From ZC4RG30 sp035556135 (GTDB lineage: Bacteria; Pseudomonadota; Gammaproteobacteria; Steroidobacterales; Steroidobacteraceae): DNA of 64,000 nt. The notes under the pieces were generated by a model that did not search any database, was not told the DNA's origin, and was given only the letters and a program-made list of their open reading frames with translations. How positions within the stretch are numbered: the first letter of the stretch is position 1; every line of letters starts with the position of its first letter. The DNA is taken from positions 744,001-808,000 of the forward strand of contig DATMFO010000003.1 of NCBI GenBank assembly GCA_035556135.1, read 5' to 3'. The translations under genes and the position numbers were made by a program. Below, in pieces: positions 1-7,597 of the stretch.

Positions 1-209
1 ACGCCATGCTGGGCGTTTACCTGCGCGAACTGGGCCTGCTGCCTGCTGCACAGGGGCCTGCAGGATTCGTCGGCCGCCAGGGGCGGCACGTGGGCCGTCC
101 GGGGCGCGTCGATGTGGCGATCGAGCTGGCTGCGGACGGACGGGCCGTGGCCGCGACCATCTCGGGCAGGGCGAAAATCGTCTTCGCTACGGAAATCAGG
201 CTGGCCTGA
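1..209 (+). CDS. PhzF-family isomerase-like protein, C-terminal end (cut by window start)
   Basis: Only the last 68 or so codons are present; the gene begins outside the window. The visible tail runs through a Gln-Gly, a Gly-Arg-Pro-Gly-Arg stretch and then a Gly-Arg-Ala segment near the end. This resembles the C-terminal end of PhzF-family proteins, where a 'QG..mGRPS' motif precedes a last strand containing a glycine-rich 'vgG.a' element. PhzF-fold proteins are cytosolic isomerases/epimerases of diverse substrates, so no reaction can be assigned. The stop overlaps the 3' end of the convergent carbonic anhydrase-like gene by 14 bases. Identification rests on a short segment and is tentative. 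Confidence 0.5.
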   Translation, partial: AMLGVYLRELGLLPAAQGPAGFVGRQGRHVGRPGRVDVAIELAADGRAVAATISGRAKIVFATEIRLA

Positions 210-714
210 GCTTCGCCGCGTATTCGCGTGCCTTCACGCGATACGACTCGTTGCCCTTGATGATCCATTCCTGGTCGCGCGCCTGCACCTGGCGCACCAC
301 GCGGCCTGGCGATCCGAACACCACGGAGCCCGGCGGAATCTCGGTATTGGGCGTGATCAGCGCGCCGGCGCCGATCAGGCTGCCCGCGCCGATGCGCACC
401 CCGTCGAGCACCGTGGCGCGATTGCCCACCAGAGTGCCATCACCAATGGTGCAGCCGTGCAGCAGCACACCGTGGCCGATGGTCACCCGGGCGCCAACCA
501 CCACCGGCACACCGGGATCCACGTGGATGATGCTGCCGTCCTGCACATTGCTGCCGGCCCCGATATGGATCCAGTCGTTGTCGCCGCGCAGCACCGCACC
601 GAACCACACGCTTGCCTCATCACCAAGCCGCACCGAACCGATCACGTCGGCGCTGGGTGCGATGTAGTGCACGCCCTCTGTCACCAGCATGCGCTCGCCA
701 TAGGCATAGATCAT
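196..714 (-). CDS. Gamma carbonic anhydrase-like hexapeptide-repeat protein
   Basis: This 172-residue protein is a left-handed beta-helix of hexapeptide repeats, the fold of gamma-class carbonic anhydrases and YrdA/PaaY-like proteins. His64, His81 and His86 (in 'IIHVDP' and 'IGHGVLLHGC') sit where the family binds its metal between subunits of a trimer. The length is normal for the short, Cam-related branch, many of whose members have weak or no demonstrated hydratase activity, so catalysis is not certain. It has no signal peptide and is expected in the cytosol. It lies 18 bases after the serine-hydrolase-like gene and is probably the last gene of a three-gene leftward transcription unit. Confidence 0.88.
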   Translation of the reverse strand: MIYAYGERMLVTEGVHYIAPSADVIGSVRLGDEASVWFGAVLRGDNDWIHIGAGSNVQDGSIIHVDPGVPVVVGARVTIGHGVLLHGCTIGDGTLVGNRATVLDGVRIGAGSLIGAGALITPNTEIPPGSVVFGSPGRVVRQVQARDQEWIIKGNESYRVKAREYAAKLRPA

Positions 715-732
715 TGCGTTGCCTCCTGTGGC

Positions 733-1533
733 TCAGTGTCCGGGAACGATGTCGCTGATATCCCCGCCGATTGCAGGGGCGGCGTCATTGAGCCCGCGCA
801 GGATCAGGTTCGGCAGCAGCGTGTTGCGCGCCTGTCCGGGCTTGCCCCACACGAGGATGGCAAGGCTGCGACGCGGTGCCAGCCACAACCGCACCTCGGC
901 AGCAAGATCAAACGCAATGCCGTCGCGGGCCAACAGGGGCTCGTCACCCTGCGATGGTGCCGGTGGGTGTGCGGCCAGCAGCTGTCGCACGGCATCGGCA
1001 GACACGATGCGCTCGCCACGGTAGGCGCCCTGCCCCAGCAGCAGATCCCCCGCCCGCACCCAGTCATCCAGCTGCGCGCGCAGGCAGCACTGCCGCCGCG
1101 CTCCGGTCTGGCCGGTCAACCAGGCATCCCCTGCCCGCAGCGGCAACCAGATGCGTTCCGACACCAGCGCAGCCACAGCCTCATCGTCGGGCGGAAGCTC
1201 CGGCTCCTGCAGCGCCAGCTGCAGCACTGCGGCGGCCAGCTCTCCGCCATCCACCTGTGCGGCGCCACTGCCCCCCGACGCAAAGTATTCGAATACACGA
1301 TGGCCGTGCCGGTGGACGATGAGCGCGCGCAGCTGCATTCGCGCGGCCTCCTCACGTGCCGCCTCCAGCGCTTCGGCCAGGATGAACTCCGCCTCGGCTT
1401 CAGCGCGGGGCAGGGCCTCGCCCGCACCGGCGATGCGCACCGCGGGTTGCTGCGGCGACCGGAGCCAGAACACGCCCGCCAGCCCCGCCAGCACGATGGC
1501 GATGCCCGGCCAGATAGAACGCGCGGCTTTCAT
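733..1533 (-). CDS. Membrane-anchored, degenerate beta-lactamase-like serine hydrolase
   Basis: The 266-residue protein starts with one hydrophobic segment (about residues 8-24) and is otherwise soluble, suggesting a membrane-anchored periplasmic domain. Stretches such as 'ALIVHRHGHRVFEYF', 'ERIWLPLRAGDAWL' and 'GDLLLGQGAYRG' match the layout of the beta-lactamase/serine hydrolase family (class C-like esterases and DD-peptidases). The region that should carry the catalytic Ser-x-x-Lys reads instead 'GGELAAAVLQLAL', with no SxxK, and the protein is shorter than a typical member (about 350-400). It therefore looks like an inactive or repurposed relative. Its start overlaps the stop of the upstream ABC ATPase by 4 bases, so the two are translationally coupled. 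The family call is from reading only. Confidence 0.55.
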   Translation of the reverse strand: MKAARSIWPGIAIVLAGLAGVFWLRSPQQPAVRIAGAGEALPRAEAEAEFILAEALEAAREEAARMQLRALIVHRHGHRVFEYFASGGSGAAQVDGGELAAAVLQLALQEPELPPDDEAVAALVSERIWLPLRAGDAWLTGQTGARRQCCLRAQLDDWVRAGDLLLGQGAYRGERIVSADAVRQLLAAHPPAPSQGDEPLLARDGIAFDLAAEVRLWLAPRRSLAILVWGKPGQARNTLLPNLILRGLNDAAPAIGGDISDIVPGH

Positions 1534-3017
1534 CGGCGCAGCTTACCCGCGTAGGCGATCCGGCCGCGAGACAGCATCAGCTCGTGCGTGGCATTGCGGG
1601 GCCATTCGCGCCGGTAATGCGTGGCCATCACCACGGTGGTGCCGGCGGCGATCTGCGCTTCCAGCCAGTGCATCAGGTCGGCACGCACTTCGGCGTTCAG
1701 CCCGGTGAAGGCCTCATCGAGCAGCAGCAGGCGCGGTCGCGTCACCAGCGCCCGGGCGAACAGGATGCGCCGCACCTGCCCGTAGGACATCTCGCCGAGC
1801 GTACGGTCGGCATGTTCCTCCATTTTCAGCGCGCGGAGCGCGGCGCGGGCCCGCGTCCGCTCGCGCGGCGTGGTCGGGAAGTTCAGGCCGATGCTGGCGT
1901 GCAATCCGGACACCACGGTGTCGAGCACCGGGGCCTGCCGCGGGTAGTCCGTCTGCAGGTGGGGCGCCACGAGGCCGGTGCGCTGGCGGAAGTCATCCAG
2001 CGGCACGCCAGGGACAATGCCTGCGCGGCGGATGAAGCCCCCCGCGGCCACCGAGTGGTCGCCATAAATCGTGCGCAGCAGGGTGGACTTGCCCGATCCA
2101 TTGCCACCGTGCACAACCCAACTCTGGCCGCGTCGTACATCCAGGTTGATGTCGTGCAGGATGTGCGCCCCGTCGATCCACACCTGGGCATTGTCCAGCC
2201 GCACCACGGGTCGGGCCGTGGCGGATGGGGACTTCGACTTCGGCTTCGCGGGCCGGGACATTGCGGGGCGCAGCTTCGCGGACCGCGCAGGTGTGGAGCT
2301 TGCCAGCGCTTCGCGCAGCTTCGCGGCGCGCATCACACCGGCATAGCGAGGCCTGCCCTGCGTCATCCACAGCAGATGCGTGGCGCCGGGCGGTACATCC
2401 TCCATGCGGTGCGCGGAGCAGATCCATCCGGCTCCCAGCGAGCGGGCGCCCAGCAGCCGGTACAGCCGGTCGCGATTGGCGGCATCGAGCCCGGTGGCGA
2501 CCTCATCGAGCAGCAAGATGCGCGCGCGCCAGGCCAGCGCCCGCGCCAGCAGCACCAGCCGCCGCTCGCCATACGAGAGCGTGAGAAAACGGCGCTGCGC
2601 CAGGCGGGCAACACCGGCCCTGCGCAACAGCGACATGCAGGCGGCCTGGTCAGCCCCGGAAAGTTGTTGCAGGGGTATGTCGGTGCGGTAGAGCCCGGTG
2701 CCGACCACCTCGATCGCGCGATGGTTCCAGCCGTAGCGCTCGTAGCGGTCCTGGCGCTCGGGTCCCAGCCACACCAGCTCATCGCGCACATCAGCGGGTT
2801 GTTCATGCCACTGGCCCTCCATGCAATAGCGGCGCGCGAGGTGATCCGAGGCGTCGGGCCAGACATCGCCGGCCACGACCTTCAGCAACTGCGTCTTGCC
2901 AGTCCCGCTGGCGCCGGCCACGAGCCAGCGCTCGCCGGGACGTATGTGCCAGCTGACGGCGTTCAGGATGTGCCGGCCGCCGCGGTGCAGGTTCAGGCGG
3001 TCAAGGACGATTTCCAT
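1530..3017 (-). CDS. modF: Tandem ABC ATPase of the ModF (PhrA) type
   Basis: A 495-residue protein with two complete ABC ATPase domains and no membrane segments. Walker A motifs are at about residues 35-42 (GASGTGKT) and 304-311 (GGNGSGKS). Each domain has its signature ('LSYGERR', 'MSYGQVRR') and Walker B ('ILLLDEVATGLD', 'LLLLDEAFTGLN'). A Lys/Arg/Ser/Pro-rich linker lies between them at about 240-268. Length and two-domain layout match E. coli ModF (490 residues), linked to the molybdate transport locus but of unproven role. No permease or periplasmic binding protein is adjacent. The link to molybdenum is supported only by family likeness and by the moa operon 0.8 kb away on the other strand. 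The start at 3017 lies 24 bases after the 3' end of tRNA-Arg. Confidence 0.8.
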   Translation of the reverse strand: MEIVLDRLNLHRGGRHILNAVSWHIRPGERWLVAGASGTGKTQLLKVVAGDVWPDASDHLARRYCMEGQWHEQPADVRDELVWLGPERQDRYERYGWNHRAIEVVGTGLYRTDIPLQQLSGADQAACMSLLRRAGVARLAQRRFLTLSYGERRLVLLARALAWRARILLLDEVATGLDAANRDRLYRLLGARSLGAGWICSAHRMEDVPPGATHLLWMTQGRPRYAGVMRAAKLREALASSTPARSAKLRPAMSRPAKPKSKSPSATARPVVRLDNAQVWIDGAHILHDINLDVRRGQSWVVHGGNGSGKSTLLRTIYGDHSVAAGGFIRRAGIVPGVPLDDFRQRTGLVAPHLQTDYPRQAPVLDTVVSGLHASIGLNFPTTPRERTRARAALRALKMEEHADRTLGEMSYGQVRRILFARALVTRPRLLLLDEAFTGLNAEVRADLMHWLEAQIAAGTTVVMATHYRREWPRNATHELMLSRGRIAYAGKLRR

Positions 3018-3041
3018 GCAATCTTCGACTGGAGAAAAATG

Positions 3042-3118
3042 TGGCGCGCCCGGAGGGATTCGAACCCCCGGCCCTCAGGTTCGAAGCCTGATGCTCTATC
3101 CAGCTGAGCTACGGGCGC
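3042..3118 (-). tRNA. tRNA-Arg, anticodon TCG
   Basis: Read on the minus strand the 77 bases fold as a full cloverleaf. The acceptor stem GCGCCCG pairs with CGGGCGC, followed by discriminator G and an encoded CCA (3042-3044). The D arm is TAGCTCAGCTGGATAGAGCA, the anticodon stem CAGG/CCTG encloses the loop CTTCGAA, and the T arm contains GGTTCGAATCC. Loop positions 34-36 are TCG, which reads CGA (arginine). It lies just upstream of the modF-like gene and in the same orientation. Confidence 0.97.
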
Positions 3119-3223
3119 CCTGGCAGCCTCTGCCGCGGCCGATGATGGCACGCTGGCAGCGGAGCCAGTAGTATGCCGGTATCAAATGCCCATTTCATAA
3201 GGGCCCAGATGAGGGGTGATCGC

Positions 3224-3586
3224 ATGAAGAAGTTGTCCTGTCTGCTGGTGCTGGCCGTGATGACCTCCCCTGCGTGGGCGGAATGCACGTATCCGAAGGC
3301 ACCCAGCAAGTTCCCGAACGGCAAGTCCGCAACGCGCGATGAAATGCTCGCGGCGCAGAAGATCAACAAGACCTACCAGACCGAGGTGACCAGCTACCTG
3401 GAATGCCTCAAGGCCGAACATGAGGCCTCGCTTGCGAAGGAAGGTGCCAACCTGACCGACAAGCAGAAGGAACAGATGACGGCCCGCTACATCAAGAAGA
3501 ACGATGACGCGGTGGATCGCGCCCAGGAAGTGGCCACCCGTTACAACGAGCAGCTGGCCGCCTTCACGGCCAAGAACAAGAAATAA
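3224..3586 (+). CDS. Small secreted hypothetical protein with charged helical body
   Basis: I do not recognise the family. The ATG at 3224 is preceded by GAGGGGTGAT (3209-3218), a good ribosome binding site, and opens a 120-residue protein. A clear signal peptide comes first (Lys-Lys, hydrophobic core, 'SPAWA' cleavage site near residue 19). The mature part of about 100 residues is rich in Lys, Glu, Ala, Gln and Thr and looks mostly alpha-helical. It has two cysteines (after the cleavage site and in 'YLECLKAEHE') that could form a disulfide. It is predicted to be periplasmic. An in-frame start at 3173 would lengthen the protein but spoil the signal peptide. It stands alone between the tRNA and the moaA leader. 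Confidence 0.8.
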   Translation: MKKLSCLLVLAVMTSPAWAECTYPKAPSKFPNGKSATRDEMLAAQKINKTYQTEVTSYLECLKAEHEASLAKEGANLTDKQKEQMTARYIKKNDDAVDRAQEVATRYNEQLAAFTAKNKK

Positions 3587-3600
3587 GGGGCATGCCGTCC

Positions 3601-3740
3601 CCGGGCGCCCTCTTCGCGGGGCGCTCGCTGACTCCGGCAGCTGCCAGCGCTGGTGAGCCTCTGCGGAGGCTCCCGGCGGTTTCCCGGGGATTCAGGGGTT
3701 TCGGAAGGTCCGCGCCGGCCAGGGGTTTGTAGAATGGCCC
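3601..3740 (+). promoter_or_regulatory. Structured 5' leader of moaA, candidate Moco riboswitch
   Basis: The 205-base gap before moaA contains several compact, GC-rich inverted repeats. GCGCCC (3605-3610) pairs with GGGCGC (3619-3624). GAGCCTC (3655-3661) pairs with GAGGCTC (3666-3672) around a four-base loop. Segments such as CCCGGCGGTTTCCCGGGG follow. In Gammaproteobacteria the Moco RNA motif, which senses molybdenum cofactor, sits in exactly this place upstream of moaA. The repeated stems and their position suggest that class, but I could not align the bases to the covariance model, and this is only a candidate. The first hairpin could alternatively be a weak terminator for the preceding gene. 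Confidence 0.42.
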
Positions 3741-3791
3741 GGTGGCCCCAATATTGATCCTGCGGAATTTCCCAGCCCTGATCGCCAAGCC

Positions 3792-4829
3792 ATGAGCAAT
3801 GTCGCCTCCCTTGATCGCAGCCCGCAGGACCGGCTTGGCCGGCCATTGCGCGACCTGCGCATCTCCGTGATGGACCGCTGCAACTTCCGCTGCCCCTATT
3901 GCATGCCGCGGGAGCGCTTCCACGAGCACTATGGCTTCCTGAAGACCGCCGAACGGCTGTCCTTCGAGGAAATCCTCCGGCTGGCGCGCCTGTTCGTGCC
4001 GCTTGGCGTGCGCAAGCTGCGCATCACCGGTGGCGAGCCGCTGCTGCGCGTGAACCTGGAAGACCTCATCGCCGACCTCAACGCCATCCAGGGCGTGGAG
4101 GACATCGCGCTGACCACCAATGGCGTATTGCTGGCCAAACATGCCTACGAACTGAAGGCCGCGGGCCTGGCGCGCGTCACGGTGAGCCTCGACAGCCTCG
4201 ACCAGGACGTGTTCGCGAAGATGAACGGCGGCTTCGGCAAGGTGGGCGAGGTGCTCGACGGCATCGAGCACGCGCAGGCCGCGGGGCTTGGCCCGGTGAA
4301 GATCAATACCGTGATCCAGCGCGGCGTCAATGAAGAGGCGGTGCTGCCGCTGGTGGAGCGTTTCCGCGGCACGGGCATCACCGTGCGCTTCATCGAATAC
4401 ATGGACGTGGGCAACCGCAACGACTGGAAGTCGGACCTCGTGGTGCCCTCCTCCACGCTGGTGGAGCGCATCCATGCGCGCTGGCCCATGCATCCGGTGA
4501 AGCCGGACCACGTGGGCGAGGTGGCGCGCCGTTATGCCTTCGAGGACGGCCAGGGTGAGGTGGGATTCATCTCCTCGGTGACGCAGCCCTTCTGCGGCGG
4601 CTGCTCGCGCGCCCGGCTTTCCTCCGACGGCGTGCTGTACACCTGCCTGTTCGCGCAGCAGGGAACCGACCTGCGGGGCCCGCTGCGCGCCGGTGCCGAC
4701 GACGAGGAACTGCTGCGCACCATCCGCGGCATCTGGCTGAACCGCGAGGACCGCTACAGCGAGCAGCGCGTGGTGCTGCGCACGCGAGCCGCCGGTCCCA
4801 AGGTCGAAATGAACTACATCGGCGGGTAG
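3792..4829 (+). CDS. moaA: GTP 3',8-cyclase MoaA
   Basis: MoaA opens molybdenum cofactor synthesis by turning GTP into 3',8-cyclo-7,8-dihydro-GTP with radical S-adenosylmethionine chemistry. The 345 residues are a normal length. The N-terminal radical-SAM cluster cysteines are Cys30, Cys34 and Cys37 (CNFRCPYC). The C-terminal substrate-binding cluster has the expected CX2CX13C spacing ('FCGGC' ... 'YTC'). The protein ends in Gly-Gly, which the family needs for radical chemistry. It is cytosolic and works with MoaC, which follows with only three bases between the stop and the ATG. The rest of the pathway genes lie immediately downstream. Confidence 0.98.
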   Translation: MSNVASLDRSPQDRLGRPLRDLRISVMDRCNFRCPYCMPRERFHEHYGFLKTAERLSFEEILRLARLFVPLGVRKLRITGGEPLLRVNLEDLIADLNAIQGVEDIALTTNGVLLAKHAYELKAAGLARVTVSLDSLDQDVFAKMNGGFGKVGEVLDGIEHAQAAGLGPVKINTVIQRGVNEEAVLPLVERFRGTGITVRFIEYMDVGNRNDWKSDLVVPSSTLVERIHARWPMHPVKPDHVGEVARRYAFEDGQGEVGFISSVTQPFCGGCSRARLSSDGVLYTCLFAQQGTDLRGPLRAGADDEELLRTIRGIWLNREDRYSEQRVVLRTRAAGPKVEMNYIGG

Positions 4830-4832
4830 GTG

Positions 4833-5336
4833 ATGGCCGCCCGCAGGTCCAAGCTCACGCACCTGGATGCGGCCAACCGGCCGACCATGGTGGATGTCGG
4901 CCACAAGACGCCGACCCGTCGCGAGGCTGCCGCCGAGGCACTGGTAATGCTGCCGCCCGCGGTAGCGCGCGAATTGACGCGCAGCGGGCATCGCACGAAG
5001 AAGGGCCCGGTGTTCGACACCGCCATCATCGCCGGTGTGCTGGCAGCCAAGCGCACCCACGAGCTGATTCCCTTCTGCCATCCGCTGCCACTGTCGAACG
5101 TGAAGATCGAGGTCACCACCGTGCGCGGTGGGCTGCGCATCACCTGCGAGGTGGCCGTCACCCACACCACCGGGGTGGAAATGGAGGCGCTCACCGGCGC
5201 CAGCGTGGCGGCGCTGACCGTGTATGACATGTGCAAGGCGCTGTCGCACGATATCCGCATCGGGCCGGTGCAATTGCTGGCCAAGAGTGGCGGCAAACGT
5301 GACTTCCGGCGCCGGCCGGCCACGAGGCGCAAATGA
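4833..5336 (+). CDS. moaC: Cyclic pyranopterin monophosphate synthase MoaC
   Basis: MoaC converts the MoaA product into cyclic pyranopterin monophosphate. The 167-residue sequence carries family landmarks: 'HLDAANRPTMVDV' near the N-terminus, 'THELIPFCHPLPL' in the middle, and 'TGVEMEALTGASVAALTVYDMCKA' positions with the conserved Met-Glu-Ala and Asp-Met-Cys-Lys residues. A GTG at 4830 is also in frame, but the ATG at 4833 gives the usual N-terminus. The end overlaps the start of the next gene by 4 bases. It has an Arg/Lys-rich C-terminal tail, common in this family. Confidence 0.97.
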   Translation: MAARRSKLTHLDAANRPTMVDVGHKTPTRREAAAEALVMLPPAVARELTRSGHRTKKGPVFDTAIIAGVLAAKRTHELIPFCHPLPLSNVKIEVTTVRGGLRITCEVAVTHTTGVEMEALTGASVAALTVYDMCKALSHDIRIGPVQLLAKSGGKRDFRRRPATRRK

Positions 5337-6178
5337 GCGCGCCACTGTACGGACTGGTACTGGCCGGCGGCCGCAGCCGGCGCATGGGCCGGGACAAGGC
5401 CGCGCTGGAGTTCGATGGGCGCTCGCAGCTGGAGCGGGCCTTCGCATTGCTGGGACCGCTGACCGCGCGCTGCTTCGTGTCCGTGCGACCAGACCAGCGC
5501 GAGGATCCCCTGCGCGCCAGGTTCCCGCAGATCGTCGATCTGCCCAATGGGCTGGAAGGCCCGCTGGGCGGCATCCGCGCAGCGCAACTGGCGCATCCCG
5601 AGGCTGCGTGGCTGGTGGTTGCCTGCGACCTGCCGCTGCTGGATGCCGCGACGCTGCAGCACCTGATCGCCAGCCGCGATCCTGCACGCATCGCCACGGT
5701 CTATCGCAGCACGTACGACGGGCTACCCGAGCCGCTGTGCGCGATCTGGGAGCCCGCTTCCGCCGGCGCGCTGGCCGCACACGTGGCTGCCCACGGCAAC
5801 TGTCCGCGCAAATTCCTCACGCAATCCGATACGCTGCAGCTGGATCAGCCACGACCGGACAGCCTCGAGAACGTGAATACGCCCGCCGAACTTGCCGCCG
5901 CCCGCGCGGCCACCCAGAGCGCTGAGGCGGTCGAAGCCCGCGAACTGCGCGTGCAGTATTTCGCGCTGCTGCGCGAGCAGGCCGGCAAGCGCGAAGAATC
6001 GGTCCACACCAGCGCCGCGACACCGCGCGAGCTCTACGCCGAGCTTGCCGCGCGGCACGGCTTCACGCTGACACCGGAGCACCTGAAGGTGGCCGTGAAC
6101 ACCGAATTTTCCGACTGGTCGCGGCCGCTGGCGGCAGGCGACAGCGTGGTTTTCATTCCCCCGGTGGCCGGCGGATGA
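5333..6178 (+). CDS. Fusion of MobA (Mo cofactor guanylyltransferase) and MoaD (sulfur carrier)
   Basis: Two cofactor enzymes are joined in one 281-residue chain. Residues 1 to about 190 are MobA-like: the nucleotidyltransferase loop 'LAGGRSRRMGRDK' is at 10-22, with 'GPLGGI' and 'ACDLPLL' further on. MobA attaches GMP to the finished molybdenum cofactor for DMSO-reductase-family enzymes. Residues 205-281 are a whole MoaD, the ubiquitin-like sulfur carrier, ending 'PPVAGG' with the free Gly-Gly needed for thiocarboxylation. A short Ala/Glu-rich linker joins them. Normally these are separate genes acting at opposite ends of the pathway. The single open frame is intact, and the gene overlaps moaC and moaE by 4 bases each, so the fusion is real unless the read has an error at the junction. 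Confidence 0.93.
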   Translation: MSAPLYGLVLAGGRSRRMGRDKAALEFDGRSQLERAFALLGPLTARCFVSVRPDQREDPLRARFPQIVDLPNGLEGPLGGIRAAQLAHPEAAWLVVACDLPLLDAATLQHLIASRDPARIATVYRSTYDGLPEPLCAIWEPASAGALAAHVAAHGNCPRKFLTQSDTLQLDQPRPDSLENVNTPAELAAARAATQSAEAVEARELRVQYFALLREQAGKREESVHTSAATPRELYAELAARHGFTLTPEHLKVAVNTEFSDWSRPLAAGDSVVFIPPVAGG

Positions 6179-6645
6179 GCAACTTCCGTTTCTCGCACGA
6201 TCCCATCGACACCGCTGCGTTGCGCACGGAACTGGTGAGCACCCACTGCGGCGGATTCGCCGCCTTCGAGGGCTGGGTGCGCGACCACAACGAGGGCCAG
6301 CAGGTCACGCAGCTGGAGTACGAGGCCTTCGAGGCGCTGGGTGTGCGCGAGGGCGAACGCATCATGCAGGAGGCGCGCGAGCGCTTCGGTGTCACGCAGC
6401 TGCTGTGCGTGCATCGCCTCGGCAGCCTCGGCCTCACCGACATCGCGGTGTGGGTGGGGGTCGCATCCGCGCATCGCGACGAGGCCTTCAGGGCCTGCCG
6501 CTACATCATCGATGAAGTGAAGCACCGTGTTCCCATCTGGAAGAAGGAACACTATGTGTCCGGGGATTCAGGCTGGGTCAACTGCGAGCGCTGCGCGACC
6601 CATGCGCATGCGCACACCGGCCACGACCACCACCACGATCACTGA
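6175..6645 (+). CDS. moaE: Molybdopterin synthase catalytic subunit MoaE
   Basis: MoaE uses two thiocarboxylated MoaD proteins to put the dithiolene sulfurs on the pterin. The 156 residues include 'GAFAAFEG'-type core sequence (here 'GGFAAFEGWVRDHNEG'), 'HRLGSLGLTDIAVWVGVAS' positions and the catalytic-site lysines in 'VPIWKKEHY'. After the normal end comes a His-rich tail (about 16 residues, eight histidines) not needed for catalysis. That tail could bind a metal. The partner MoaD is supplied by the fusion gene just upstream (4-base overlap). The downstream PDZ gene is convergent. Confidence 0.96.
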   Translation: MSNFRFSHDPIDTAALRTELVSTHCGGFAAFEGWVRDHNEGQQVTQLEYEAFEALGVREGERIMQEARERFGVTQLLCVHRLGSLGLTDIAVWVGVASAHRDEAFRACRYIIDEVKHRVPIWKKEHYVSGDSGWVNCERCATHAHAHTGHDHHHDH

Positions 6646-6670
6646 CCGACCGGCCAGCTGGCCGTCACGG

Positions 6671-7573
6671 TCACCGCTGGCCGCCGCCCCTGAAACCGCC
6701 CTGGGGCGCCCCCCCTGGCCCCCTGCCGCCCGGACCACCGCGAAGGCCGCCGCCCTGCACACCCAGTGGTCCACGCGGCACCTGCACCTGCATGGTCTGG
6801 CCATTGCGGCGGATTTCCACGGTGACGCTGTCGCCTGGACTGCCGGTACGCGTCAGGGCGTTGAGCTCACGCATGTCGAACACGCGCGTGCCCGCATAGG
6901 AGACGATCTGGTCACCGGGCTGCAGCCCTGACCGCTCGGCGTTGGAGCTGGCCAGCACATCCATCACCTGCACCTGCGTGGGCCGGTTGTTGGCGGTGAG
7001 GTAGCGCTCGTAGTCGGCATCGCCCAGTTCCGCGCGCAGCGCCGCATCCACGTCCGTCACGCCCTGGACCGGCCGACCAGACTGCTGCGCCTCGTACTGC
7101 GCCTGCATGGCCTGCACCTCCAGTTCCTGGGTACGACGCTCGATCCACTCGGCGCGGTCACGGGTGAAGCCCTGCGCGACCAGCCGCTCCAGCTGCTGTT
7201 CGCGCATGCGCTCACGTAACGCGGTCGGATCAGGGGGCACGCCGTCTTCGCCGAACCGGTTGCGCATTTCCACGGCGCGCTGTGCGAATGCGGGATCATC
7301 CGGACCACCGCGACGGGCGCCCTCCCCGCCTGCCCGGGCGCCCGTGAGACGCCCTTCGAGTTCTGCCAGGCGACGCTCCAGCGTGCGCGAGCGATCGATC
7401 TGTGCCGCCAGTGCGCGCTCGAGATCGGCGATGCGCACGTCGGCGCTGGCACCGGTGTTCGGCTCAAAGGCCACCGGCTCGATTGTCGTGCCGCCGGATC
7501 CCCCGCGGATGTACCAGGCAATGCCAACGCCCGCCACCAGCAGGACCGCAACCAGGGCAATCTTCCTGATCAT
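6671..7573 (-). CDS. Single-pass membrane protein with coiled coil, PDZ domain and Gly/Arg-rich tail
   Basis: The 300-residue protein has one N-terminal membrane segment (about residues 4-22), placing the rest in the periplasm. Next is a coiled coil rich in Arg, Glu, Ala and Leu (about 48-80) and a long charged helical part with 'REQQLERLVAQGFTRDRAEWIERR'-like helices. A PDZ domain follows in the last third ('VLASSNAERSGLQPGDQIVSYAG'), then a tail of about 35 residues made nearly only of Gly, Arg, Pro and Gln. PDZ domains bind protein C-termini, so a scaffold or protease-helper role in the envelope is plausible. No protease domain is present. It follows proA by 24 bases and likely shares its transcript. 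Confidence 0.8.
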   Translation of the reverse strand: MIRKIALVAVLLVAGVGIAWYIRGGSGGTTIEPVAFEPNTGASADVRIADLERALAAQIDRSRTLERRLAELEGRLTGARAGGEGARRGGPDDPAFAQRAVEMRNRFGEDGVPPDPTALRERMREQQLERLVAQGFTRDRAEWIERRTQELEVQAMQAQYEAQQSGRPVQGVTDVDAALRAELGDADYERYLTANNRPTQVQVMDVLASSNAERSGLQPGDQIVSYAGTRVFDMRELNALTRTGSPGDSVTVEIRRNGQTMQVQVPRGPLGVQGGGLRGGPGGRGPGGAPQGGFRGGGQR

Positions 7574-7597
7574 CTCGCACCCCCGCTTCTTGCCGGA

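Noticed and set aside
3042..3118. tRNA-Arg as integration site of a genomic island
   Set aside because: No integrase gene and no repeat of the tRNA 3' end was seen on either side; neighbours are core genes.
3564..5780. Open frame of 738 codons on the minus strand across moaA-moaC-mobA::moaD
   Set aside because: It lies antisense to clear moa genes, has low-complexity Arg/Ala/His composition and no domain. It is a by-product of high GC in the opposite frame.
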